Shown here in pieces: positions 1 to 10,936 of a DNA stretch of 47,943 nucleotides. This DNA comes from Bondarzewia mesenterica (taxonomy: Eukaryota; Basidiomycota; Agaricomycetes; Russulales; Bondarzewiaceae). The position numbers and the translations under genes are program-made. The notes below the pieces were generated by a model, which had not been told where the DNA came from, did no database searches, and saw nothing but the letters and a program-made list of their open reading frames with translations. The stretch covers positions 1 to 47,943 of the forward strand of contig SGPL01000238.1 of assembly GCA_004802705.1 (NCBI GenBank). The letters run 5' to 3'. Each line of letters begins with the position of its first letter. The stretch's first letter is position 1.

Positions 1-479
1 CAGCCTTGACCACTCACAGGGCAACGGTACTGTCTGTCTCGCTTTCTCACCGAAACGGAGGGTTGTATTTCAAGCTTGAATCGGACAGCATCCGAAGATG
101 TATCGCGTCTTCGCTTGTCCCTGCGGACGGGACCAGACGCAGGATGCAGGCCAAAGGATGCAGGCGGGAGGGCGAGCACGGGCGGAGATGGAGAGCGATC
201 GGGCGTAGACAAAGGGGAGGAATAAATGGGTGACAACGCGTTGCAGAGAACGTCATTCGGACGTAAGGGCTCTCCAGGAGACGTGTCCGAGGGAAGAGTG
301 GGAGTAGTAGGACGTGTGGACATGGAATGAGTTTGGGGATAACTGAGGACAAAGGGATACTGGGGAAGAGAAAAATCATCGACGATATCGTTGGGTAGGA
401 CGACATGCATGTCTTCAAAATGCTCGAGAAGATGGTGCATGTCAGGAAGAATAAGTCCACAACACGTGAAGTTTGTGCA
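1..479 (-). CDS. Sfp1-like C2H2 zinc-finger protein, partial (window edge)
   Basis: An open frame on the minus strand runs from an acceptor-like TTAG at about 480 down to position 1 without a stop, so the gene continues past the left edge. The exon opens with a C2H2 finger: CTNFTCCG, then DMHHLLEHFEDMH, giving C-x4-C-x13-H-x4-H. This compact finger with HFE-x2-H is what I know from fungal Sfp1-like transcription factors, which act in the nucleus on growth and ribosome genes. After the finger come an acidic stretch (NDIVDD) and a long Ser/Pro/Thr-rich region (SPLSTPDRSPSPP), then a basic patch (RRDKRRRD). No convincing upstream exon was found in 480-640, where hairpin repeats begin, so the 5' end is unknown. 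The family call rests on one finger. Confidence 0.5.
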
Positions 480-603
480 CTAAGGTCAGAGTTCAACGCC
501 AATGGCCTAATAGTATTGCACCCTTCAATAGCTAGGTATTTAATGTGTGTCATCTGAGTGTCCTTTGAGTATCAAAATAACAAAATAAAACGCTGAATTA
601 CCG

Positions 604-935
604 GATTAGGCAGGAGGCTGACTCATCTGCGCGTCGTGACACGCACGCGACACGCACTGAATACCAGACGACACTCACTTGACACGCAACAACGGCGTTT
701 TTCTGCCTCCCGACACTTCCGACACTCAGGCAGGACACGCAAGATATATTTTGTGTGTCGCATGACACGCAAAGTATAAAACTTTGCGTGTCGCGGCGGT
801 GCGGGGCGAGGACGCGCGCCAGCGCGTCCTCGCCCGGCAACGCCACTGAGATTAGAGCTCCGACTCATTATGAGTAGTCGGAGCTTAATCTGACTTAGGG
901 TTCCACGACACGCAACTGCGTGTCGCCTCCCAACT
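604..935. repeat. Hairpin cluster built on the octamer GACACGCA
   Basis: GACACGCA or its complement occurs at 638, 649, 681, 734, 764, 785, 907 and 917. Perfect inverted repeats are packed together: 764-775 with 781-792 (12-bp arms, 5-nt loop), 804-817 with 822-835 (14-bp GC-rich arms, 4-nt loop), 856-865 with 876-885 (10-bp arms) and 906-914 with 917-925 (9-bp arms). I see no coding potential. The function is unknown; it may be a terminal structure of a mobile element, a protein-binding array or a decayed satellite. Confidence 0.75.
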
Positions 936-2697
936 TTCACCCTCCGCTTTCGCCACCCCCGCCTCTGCCTCATCATCCCCCGCCGTCGTTCATCTTCACT
1001 CGTTCACCCTCACTCTTTCACCCCCCCTGCCGTGGCTTCCTTAAACGGCGTTGCCGTCTCTCGCTCCCGTCCTCCTTGCCCTCCTCGCCCTCCTTCGTCC
1101 CCGCCCACCATGTCTGGCTGCACACCCCCAGGTCCCCATCGACACAGACGCGCTTGCTTGTGCGAGCGCGCCCCCTCCTTCCCTTACATATCTTTAGATA
1201 TCCGTTATTCCATGCATGATGTGTGCTGCCGTTTATTTACATCTTAAGCCACGGCTTGTGCGTGTCGTTCACTCCTTTTTTGAGCGTTGTCGACTCCCTC
1301 TTTTTGCGTGTCGTGCTGTGTGTCGTCTCGTTTACTCCCTTTTGTGTGTGTTGTCAACTCCCTCTTTTTGCGTGTCGTGCTGTGTGTCGTCTCGTTTACT
1401 CCCTTTTGTGTGTGTTGTCAACTCCCTCTTTTTGCGTGTCGTGCCGTATGTCGTCCGTCTATCCCCATGTCCTATCCACTCCCTCTTTTTGCGTGTCGTG
1501 CGTTGTCTGTCGTCCACTCCCATGTGTTAACCACTTCCTCCTTTGCATGTCGTATCGCGTATATCGTCCGCCCCCTTCTTGTCTTGTTCTTTTTCATTCA
1601 CACTTCAAGCTTGCATGTTGTTCGCTCCCCTTTGTTGCATCTTATTCGTTACCGGTTTGTTCTGTTGTTAACTACCCTTCATTACGCGTTTTGTACAGTT
1701 TCCCTCCCTATCCTTCAACCCATTTGTTAATCTGTCCTTGAGTCCTCCTTGTCCTGCGTCCTGCGTCCTCTCTTCTCTCAGATAATCATTCACACTCTGT
1801 ACGTTGTCATTCAATTCATTTAACGATTATATTGCTAACCTCTGGGTTGATACCTGTTCATTTTTAGCTGCGCGCGATGCTATCGCGTCGCCGACGAATT
1901 TCGAGATCAATCGAACCTAAGGTATTTTATTTCATTTCTTATCAATCTTTCGCTCTAACCACCCTCCAGTAGGTATTCGTTCAACGCGGTGTGGGCAGGA
2001 AAGTTATTAGTGGATCTGGTTTAGTGGGGCATTTGATCGGTTTGGAAAGTCAGGGTTAGGCGAGTCAGTTGTCGAGTTGAGTCGGGTGGGGTCGGTGAGG
2101 TTAGCAGGGCTGGATTTTCTATTTGACGGTTATTTGTGCAGCTGTGAACGCAACACGTTCGTCTTTGCTATCTGCCTGTGTGCATCTCAGTGATCAGAAA
2201 ATCCATTTGTTTTTTAATCGTTTCGATTGCGTTAATCGTCGCCCGATTGTAAGAAATCGCCAGTATCAATCTATTACATTAGTTGGGCGTCGCTCCCATT
2301 CGAAGGAGGCAACATACAAGACGCGACTCGCGACTACCTTTTAGGCTTCGCATTCTATTTAACGCTCGCGAGTCGTCCGTCCAATCCAAGTCAAGGCTCG
2401 TCGTTTCGTTCGGCCGCACCCCGTGTGGGTCAAACTTCTTTACAGAACCGCATTTCTTTACTTCTAACATTAAGATTTTTGCCCGCTCTTTAACTGTTGG
2501 TCGTATATCGATCTAAGAATTAAGGTAATTGTTCCTATCTTCCTGCTACCGCCTGCGTGACACGCACTAAGCCATCACGTGTGAACTTTCTGACACGCGA
2601 CGCGACTTGCGCAACCCATCTTCTCCCTTGCGCTCTAACCTTGCTCACATCTCGTCCACTGACTTCTTTTTTGACCGACTTACGCTTTGTGCCCGGC
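936..2697. other. Intergenic T/C-rich region without a supported gene
   Basis: The plus strand is pyrimidine-rich (TCC, CTC and GTC runs). The open frames here translate to Ser/Pro/Cys/Phe-rich low complexity in all three frames at once, which is what simple-sequence DNA gives. The stretch holds the 64-bp repeat described separately, and GACACGCA again at 2559-2566, shortly before gene A. No promoter for gene A was recognised with confidence. Confidence 0.5.
1286..1500. repeat. 64-bp tandem repeat with TGCGTGTC core
   Basis: Units start at GTTGTC at 1286, 1350 and 1414, exactly 64 bp apart. The first two differ at only a few bases and the third diverges in its second half. Each carries CTCCCTCTTTTTGCGTGTCG, and the same block appears once more near 1480. 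The core is the octamer of the hairpin cluster 500 bp to the left. It is not a CRISPR array: there are no unique spacers and the genome is eukaryotic. Confidence 0.8.
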
Positions 2698-4103
2698 ATG
2701 GACAGCCCCAGTCAAACGCAAGAACAAGAGATTATCGACACTCTTCGCACGACACTTGCCCCCGAAATCGAGACTCTCCGTCCCACCCAGAATCCCAACA
2801 AAATTCAGGCGCNGAAACGCATTGCCAAAGACCTAATGGCCATGGTCAAAAAGGTCAGGGCTAGCACTCGGGACTCGAGCGTTTCAGCCAGATCTCGATC
2901 CTCTCATGCACGACGAGAAGATACCGAGGAAACCGAAGAGCGTGGTGAGGAAACCGAAGAGGTCGATGAGCTTTTGGACGACGATGACGATGGCAATCTC
3001 CAGCGACGCTCTCCCGAGGAAGATGAGCAGCAGGATCCCAACCACGTTCGCCTTGGGGTAGGTCNAAATCAAATTGACTTCTTATTCTTACGCCCTTGCG
3101 CTCTGTGCAGGAACTCGATGGCGCAGAGCGTCGGCAGTTCGTCTTGACGAAGCGTGCTCAGCTCGCCCTTTNNCATTTTGGGAAACCGCCTTTGACCCTT
3201 GAGGATGTCCCTNGCATCGTTCGTTGGATGCACGACAACGCGAACGTTGCTCGCGTGTCGCGCGAAGACCTCGGCTTTGAGCNGTTGATCAGAGGGTATT
3301 CGTCNCGAACGCAACCNGAATGGATTCATCTATTNGCGGGTTGGGGCGAGAGACCTTTGTCTTGGAGGAATATATGCCGCCAATCCGAGGATCTCGACGG
3401 AAAGGATGATCGCACGCGCATCTATCACCGTCAGGAGGTTCGTTCTTTTGGTTNTNNTTGCTNTCTTATGCCTTNNACCTTNNTATATGCTGTGTTAGTT
3501 ACTCATACGCGAAGATCAACGTCGNACGGAGCGATCTTTCGTTGACTNTGTGCTCAANCAGATNGAGGTNATCAANTTCGCGGCAGATTGGAACTCGAAG
3601 GGGTCCGGTAGGGGTGGTCGGACTTGGAAGAAGGCGTATTATGAGTGGGCGTTTGCCAAGCGAAATCCCGCTGGATTTCAAGGCTTGAACAATCGGGAGC
3701 GTCAAGCCAAGCTNGAAACTGTTGCGTTCCGTGGTCATNTTNTGTCATTCAAGCGCGGTTACGAGCGTCCTGTGACGGCGAGGAANAACCTGCTCGCTCA
3801 CTATCGTCTGGTGAGTNCAATCTTTGNCACGTATTTTTCATTCTTGTAGCGAATNAACCACAGTTCGGCTCGTCTGTCCTCATNGATCCTATCTGGGATG
3901 TTTCCGTTCCACGGACGCCCAATTTTACCGACCTACTCGCNCNTATCTCTGGTATTCCACCCAGCAACGACGAGGACGACACGCCGACGCGACTGGATGC
4001 ACTCAGAGCGCAGAACGATTCCGTCTTGTTAGGTATCNTTTACAAGCTTGGGGGTGATGTCGTGCACGATTATGTGCGNGATTTTCTCGCTAACAATTAC
4101 TGA
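2698..4103 (+). CDS. Gene A: unknown protein with acidic N-terminal half (412 aa)
   Basis: Four exons join in phase 0 into 412 codons: 2698-3057, 3111-3437, 3499-3810 and 3864-4103, with GT-AG introns of 53, 61 and 53 nt. The start is the first ATG of the frame (MDSPSQTQEQ). Residues 1-50 look helical; about 60-70 are basic, Ser/Arg-rich; about 75-115 are very acidic (EETEE, LLDDDDD). The rest is mixed and includes a Gly/Lys/Trp segment (KGSGRGGRTWKKAYYEW) that could bind nucleic acid. I do not recognise a named domain. Many single ambiguous bases leave several residues unknown. It ends 312 bp before the helicase ATG on the same strand, so it may belong to the same element. The last acceptor could instead be at 3849, but that breaks the frame. 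Confidence 0.55.
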
Positions 4104-4415
4104 ACGNTCTGTTCTTTCGTCTTNCGGTCTNTTTTATTACTATTTCTTGCGCNGTNNACTACGGCCCTTANGGACCTCTTGGACNGTTGTATATTANTCC
4201 TCGTTANCCGTCGTAGTTTCGCCCGCACCCCTCGTGGGTGGCATGTATTATAGCTGCTGAATATGTCAATATATGCNGTGGATCGTCGATTTCTGTTGCA
4301 CGTGTGTCCGTGAATATGTCACGTTATCCATTCACTAAATCGCTCGCGTGNTCGCGTCCTCTGTACTCCCTCGTACCCTCGTCNCTNTTGTGTGTCCCCT
4401 CGTCTCAATCACAAC

Positions 4416-7400
4416 ATGAGTTCCTCACGCAATCCTCACGGNGGCAANCGTCCTGGCTCTCCAATNATNCCANATCGCTCATCGTGCGCGCCTNTTCTCT
4501 CTCTCTCTCTCTCTTCCGTCTAACATCCTNGCAGNNACAAAAAAATCAAACGNGATCTACCTTCGTAAATCGTTCATTTTTTGTTGTTATTTCCTCGATT
4601 CCAATTTAATTTTCAGTGTTATTTGCGAGCGCTGTCGTGAACCCATCAAAAAAAGGTTCTAACCAGGTGCATCAACGCTGTGTCAGTCGCAGGCAGCAAT
4701 GCTACTACGATCATGGCACCGTGCCATACTTAGCGNTTAGGAATTCGCAAGGTCAAATGGTCTGCCAACGCTGTTTGCTGCCATTCATCAAAGCCGACGC
4801 GCTAGTGGTAGGTNATTATATGCGTGTGCGCTGCGCATATATCCTCAGTCCTCGGCCATAGAGTCATTGCAAAACGTGTAAGGGGAGCGTNGCACCGATT
4901 ACACCTCNCGAAAAGCTCCCCCCTGTTGTTCCGACTGCAGCCAATTCACCGTTGGCCAGTTCGTCGCTCATTTTGCCCGTCGTTCAACCCTCGGCGCCTG
5001 AGCANACATCCACTTCATCCCTTTTTTCNCAAGGGGTNCACGCTGGCGATCCGCAACCACCGCCTTTTTCGTTCTTACAGCTTCTCGANGATCCCAATAC
5101 GACCGATCATCTNTGGTCTACTTANGAGTCCTTGCCGCNAGACATCCGACCCCCTTTACCAGAGCTTGAGACCGACGCGACTGTACCTGCCTTAGACCTN
5201 GGCGAAAACNNTTCCGCAGCTACTTCTCCTCCGCGTCCTGATCTCTCGTCCAAGATACCACTACTATGTTCGTACTTTTAACCGTTCGTCGTCCACTAAC
5301 CTGACCTCGAGTCTCGTCAGCTCTGGCACAAGCACCGGCAGACACTGCACAGACGGATTTGATGAAAGCTAACGGTTTACTAGTTAATCTCACTCACGCC
5401 CTCGTCATCTGCATCGCCTGTTCNTCTTCCATCAATCCCGACGAGATTCGTCAGCACATCCAGTCGTTTCATCGGCATGTTCATCCTCAAAAAGACCTCA
5501 ATCGCTTGTTGCGAGCACAGCTGGAACGATATCCCCTCTCGTTTGCATGGCCTCCTGAAGCACCCGTCACACCTGTCGACCCCATTTATGGTCTCTCGCC
5601 GCCTGAGACGAACTATCACCTTTGCACACGATGCTGCCGCGCTTTCAAAGGCCGTGACAGTAACGACCCGTTGCAATCCGCGTCCCACGTATTCAATTCC
5701 CACCGCTGTAACAAGGATGAACGACCGAATTCCAACAGGCCGTTTACCTTGGCAAGCGTCCAGAAATTTGCCAACGGCCGACAGTTTACTTGGTTTCCAG
5801 TCAAGGACGAATCCATTCCGATCACGCCAGATATTGAATCGATGTGGGCGACTTATAGAGCAGAGATGGTGTCTCGCGACTCGCCATCTCAGGATCTAGC
5901 GCTTCCGGACAATTTTCGCGTCCTCCACCAGTTCATTCAGAAAGAACGATGGCTGGACCATGTTAACGACAAAGATTCGGTGGAATTAATGAAACTTGTC
6001 CACATCGACGCAGACGATCACTTGCTTCCGTATCTGCATCGGCACGTCCATGCTTACCTCGCATATTATCAGGCTCGTCTGCATGACCACTACGCGCGCA
6101 GACTTATAGGCACTCGACCGTCGTACGCTCCTAAGTCTCTCTCTCTCCGTTTGTCTGTTAAACATTTTTTCCCAGTGCTGAGTAAATCGTTCGTGTTCGT
6201 CGACCGTCTTTATTTCTTAATCTTCTCTACACAGACACGCGGTAACGTATCAGCTTCATCACGCAGACACGCAGTTTTCGACGCACAATTCGTACGCGCA
6301 TACGCTGGCGTCGTGCATCGCGTTCGTTGTCCGTAATCACCACCGGCCGTGTCCGAGTTATCATTTTTCGATGTCCTCAGCCGTGTCGAACGCATGCCAA
6401 GCGCTGCTAGATGCGTTCGCGGGGACAGGCAGCACGATCGCGGGTACTTATGATGGAACAGACCATCCCACTCCATCGGACGGCGCTGTGGCCGAAGACG
6501 ATGATGAGCATGCCGACGCGTTGACCGAAGAAGATCGCCCTGCTGTTGTCCCGACGCCGGATCCCGACGCCTGCTTGACGGCGTACGGAGGAGGTGAGGT
6601 GCGAAAGATTCCGCCTTACTGTCCCGCCATCCAGCTTGCTCTCCGTGAATTATTGGTATGTCTGTTCACGGAGACGCCGACTGCCCAAGGGGGGGACGGA
6701 AAGGGCTTTTTTCACGCCGTACAACGATTTCTCATCCTGGCGTCGATTCGTCCGGACGGGATGTGGCTGCCGTCGAATTCCATCACGCAACTCATCTCAC
6801 CGTTGCTATTCACGGGGCGTTTAACCATGTATTCCGTCATGTACGCTGCCCGTCTGAACGAACCAGGGCTTTCGACGCACGAGTGAGTGATCCGGTGCTC
6901 GACAGTTCTCGCATTTATATAATTTACCGTAGGGCGTTCAAGTTGGTCGAGCGGCACCTGGAAGAGTCGACTGAGGGCATCATGCCCAAGTTGTACCTAC
7001 TTCTTCGAGGCCTATCGCATTTAGAGTCGGCGGACGACAATATCATCAAGTTCAACGCGCCGGACTGCCTTGGGACGTCGGCGATCTTTGGCGACCGTGT
7101 TTTGAGGCTGGAAGAACTCAAGGTCGTCCACGAAGAACTCGTACAGGAAGCTACCAAGATCATGGACGAACTTCTTTTTAACCAGCCCGATTTCCAACTT
7201 CCGCAGGACCTTATCATACACGAAGATCCTCTGGACCGAACACCGGGTTACGGTTTCGTCAATGACCAGCGGAACGTTTGGGCGCAAGGCAAAACGGTGC
7301 TGGAACACATACTCACTACGCCGGAGCTGTTCGCGCGGTTTGGGTATCGAGACCGTCATGGCAAGGTTGCGTGGCTGCCGGGCCCTTGCCATGAGATGAT

Positions 7401-10369
7401 GCACCGCATTTTCCAGCTGCAGCAAAACTACCTAATGCTCGGTACCATTCTCACTTATGGCGAGCCAGGACGCGGCACTGAAATCGCTTCGACCTTGTAC
7501 ACCAACGTGCCCGGAGGGTCTATCCGGAATACGTTTCATCTTTTCAATATCTTTTGTTTTCGCGGCTCGTGGGGCAAGACGGCCATGGCCACTGGACGCG
7601 ATCGAGTGATGGTAAGGGCACCCTTGCCGGAAATCGGTCGCTTGTGGGTCCGTTTTCTCGTTTTTTTGCGACCGTTATATGCGGAATGGCAGTTTGTTTT
7701 TCAGCCCCACATGTACAACAACGCACAACGATACGTCTTCGCAGGACTGTACCGCCCTGTGACCACCAGCGACATTTCGCTTGCCCTGTCAACGTTCACT
7801 CATCGGCGACTGGAAATCAAGCTCAATCTCGCGACGTTTCGGCAGTTCATGGCCTTCATCACGTCCTGCAACAGGGACGTCTTTCAAGGCACGGACACAT
7901 CGACCACGGCTGCTCACGATCAATTCGGGCACAACGACCTGACCAACGCTCAAAATTACGGAGGCGACGCGCGACTTCCACAAGGACTCGATCGCACCGT
8001 TTTCATGTCGACCCTCAGGATGAGCGCCACCATGCACGTCCTCTATGGCCATCCGCCCCATCTCCTTGTNGCGTTGGAAGCGGGCAACGCTCATCGGCTG
8101 CAGGTGCGCGAGCTCGTCCGATCCATCCAGCGTCCGGAAGTGGCCCCGCTCTCCGTTCAGACGGCGGCGGCGTTACCTTTGCCCAATGCCATCGCTCAGT
8201 CTGTCCGGGACATGCTGATGCCCGACATCTTGCGGCATGGCGCTCGCGTCCTCTCGCAAGCGTATTCGTCTGTCGTGGAGCTCTTTTTGCCCCAACAGAC
8301 CTTTCCCCACACGGTCCCGCTTAGGCAGACGGCGACTAGAATGACCCATCCTTTCATCTTGCTCCAGCTGCGNNGCTTCATGGGTGTGCAGGGCAGCACG
8401 CTCGGCTTCAAGAACGTAGAGCAAGCGCTCGTCACTCAGCTGATGTATGAGGGAAAAATNCACGTAGGATACGTGTCAGCGACCGGTGCGTTTTGTTTCA
8501 ATTTGTCTAACTTCCCGTTCATCCGTCGTCAGGTTCGGGCAAGACGATGCCGGGACTCCTCAACGCTGCGGTCNTGGACGANGGACGGACCACACTNTGG
8601 ATTCTTCCCCTCAAGTCGATGCACGAGCAATACAAGGCACGCAGCAAGGCGCACGGCATTGCCTGCCAAACCTGGTCGCGCACGACTTCTGTNAATCGNC
8701 CTCCNGCGAACACNCTCGTCACCATCGAGCTCACGCAAGGCGAGCTATTTCATCAGTTCGTGAAGAATGCGCANGCCGCAGGACGTCTAGCGCGAATCAT
8801 CGTGGACGAGGCACATCTCGCCATGCTGCANGACGTNTTTCGTGAGGTCATGCTCACACTTCGNTGGTTGNCCCAGCTCAACGTTCAGNTNGTNTTGATG
8901 ACCGCCACCCTTCCGCCCTCTCTCGAGGCCGATCTGTTCGCGGCGTTCGGCATCACGACCTACCAAGTCACTCGNAGCAAGACGAGCCGACGCAACATCT
9001 CCTACAAGGTCGTGCGCTGCGTCTCCGCTGCGATGGAGGCCGCTGTCGATGCCGAATTTGCCAAGGCCATTGCGTATTCGACGACGAACCGCGTGCTAAT
9101 ATTTTGTTTGACGAGGAACGTGGCTGAAGACACGGCGTCTCGCCTNGGCATACCGTACTGCCACGCCTTNCTGCCGGAAGTCGAGATGGATAGTTTGTTG
9201 GACAGGTTTCGCAAGGGCGTTNTNCGCGCGATCGCGACGACCTCGGTGCTGGGGACTTCGCTCGATGTGGCGGGAGTGACGCACGTCATCCACCACGGAT
9301 ATCCTCGGGACATCCTTTCCTATGCCCAAGAATCTGGACGTGCCGCACGCGACGTGAATACCGAACGCGGTTGGTCTGTCGTCGTCGTTCCTACCGANGG
9401 ACGCGCGCCTCGATACCCNGCGAAGGATCGATTTGGCGCCCAGCTTTTGCGNGAGTCTATTGACGACGATCGGCATTGTCGCCGCCTCGTCATGCAGACG
9501 TTCCTTGACGGCGTGGCAGAGCCCTGTTCCATGATGGAGGGCAACACTCATTTGTGCGACGTGTGTGAGCTCAACGCGGCGCAACCTCCCGATCGTGCCT
9601 CGCCGTCGACGTTCCCGCCAGCGATCTCGTCGCAGCTCTTCGGCAGTGAGTTCGATTCGTCCCGTATCCTACAATTTTAATCCTCTTCTGCAGAGNCCCN
9701 TCCGCCCATCCTTCCNTCCATTCCGTCTNTTTCATCTACAGACACTCTTTCTTCTGCGCCCGTCTCCCTGCAGCTNGCGCGCCACCACTCCCTCGCTCNC
9801 TATCCGAATCTACCNGCTCTTCTTCCCCACTCNGCTCACCTGGCAAAAATCAAGATGTATCTGGACACGTTGGCCACGAGTTGCGTCGTCTGCTGGCTCG
9901 TCGGCAATGACGGCGATCCGGGACATTTGCTCTCGCACTGCCCGCACATCGACNNACGGGGAACGCCGGCGATGGCAAGCAATGNTCCGCTTTCCAGAGT
10001 CNTTTTGTTATGGGTGCGGCTGTCCGCAGCACGTGAGTCGTNGTACACGTTCCTCGTCCCGTCCTAATTCCTTTTCAGCTACGTTATACTGTGGAGGACG
10101 GACGTGAGGTCCCGCTTCACGATTTCTTGGAAAGTGACGTTGGGCGTTGCGCTTATGCCGACGTCCTGAAGCCTGTGGCGTGGGCCGTCGCTCATCGCGA
10201 GCTCATCACTCGCGAGTTTGTCTCTTCTTATCTGAGAGGCGGACAACCCCTGGACTTGGCCGAGTGTCCGTTTGACCGTTGGGTGACGCTCACCAGCGGG
10301 ACTCAGTTGCCCAATCTCCTCCTCCTCTTCCTTTTCTTTATAGATAGATTAGCACCCCCTGTATTCTGA
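4416..10369 (+). CDS. Telomere-linked-type RecQ-like helicase with OrsD-like region
   Basis: My model has nine exons, about 1,800 aa: 4416-4483, 4617-4807, 4862-5267, 5321-6122, 6235-6882, 6933-8485, 8533-9645, 9694-10032 and 10079-10369. Domains in order: an N-terminal C-x2-C-x11-H-x2-C finger (about 26-45), a CQRC and a CKTC pair; an OrsD-like C-x2-C...H-x3-H zinc region (about 250-290) with a further CTRC pair; a long central region; then an SF2 helicase core. Core motifs seen are Walker A ATGSGKT (split by the intron at 8486), DEAH at 8805-8816, MTATLPP near 8899, and motif VI QESGRAARD at 9327-9353, close to RecQ QETGRAGRD. The C terminus has CVVCW and CYGCG zinc pairs. Such genes usually lie next to telomeres in fungi. 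Two frame breaks (seven-A run at 4648-4654; NN at 9954-9955) look like consensus errors but could be real lesions. Confidence 0.75.
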
Positions 10370-10848
10370 TCAACCCATAACACGACCTGTTTTATTCGTA
10401 CTTGCCCACACCCCATGTGGATAAATTCACTATCCATGTGCACGCTCAGCCGGTTCTCGCAAACATCGGATGCGGATCTTAAGTCAATTATACCTAAAAC
10501 GACCTTTTCCTTCAGAATCGAGCGAACGCAGCATCGGTGAAAGCAAGTCTGGTGTTTCATCCCTCTCAGCGTTGACGTTTCGATTTAACTTCTCTTTCTA
10601 CTATGGCCGTACTCGATGATCTGCGCCTTCGGGACGTGCCCGGTGCGTCGGATTCGGCAATGCGCATCCCCTTTTCTGCCAGATAATATATCATTCTCCC
10701 CTCTCGCTTCTTTGATACCTCAACATCTGGCATCGTCGCAAGCTCGCAATCGTGGACGCCTGGACCATGATGTCGTTTTTTGCGTGATGGGTCCGTGCGC
10801 CGCTCGTCTGCTCGTCGTCCGTGTGTCTTGCGCGGCGTGTTTGCAGCC

Positions 10849-10855
10849 TATAAAA
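10849..10855 (+). promoter_or_regulatory. TATA box upstream of gene B
   Basis: TATAAAA stands 82 nt before the gene B ATG at 10937. About 30 nt further on lies a pyrimidine-rich TCAGTC stretch that could be the transcription start, followed by a T-run. Spacing and order fit a fungal core promoter, so gene B probably has its own promoter rather than being read through from the helicase gene. Confidence 0.5.
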
Positions 10856-10936
10856 CCTGCGCACGCTCCCCGTCTCTTCCTCAGTCAATTTTTTTTTACT
10901 ACTCGCCTTCAGCTAGTCCTCTGCAACTCGCTCTCA

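Noticed and set aside
893..900. TTAGGG, possible telomere repeat near a telomere-linked-type helicase
   Set aside because: Only one copy occurs; a telomere would show many in a row. Subtelomeric position remains possible but is not shown by this window.
1286..1500. CRISPR-like array
   Set aside because: The 64-bp units are whole repeats without unique spacers, and the genome is eukaryotic.
1223..1741. Three overlapping open frames of 71-172 codons
   Set aside because: All three frames are open at once because of pyrimidine-rich repeats; the translations are Cys/Phe/Ser/Val low complexity with no start or splice support.
10603..10642. MAVLDDLRLRDVP followed by GTGCGT, a possible first exon of gene B
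   Set aside because: No acceptor was found that joins it in frame to the CEYC exon, while the ATG at 10937 with its TATA box gives a perfect model. It may be a leftover fragment.
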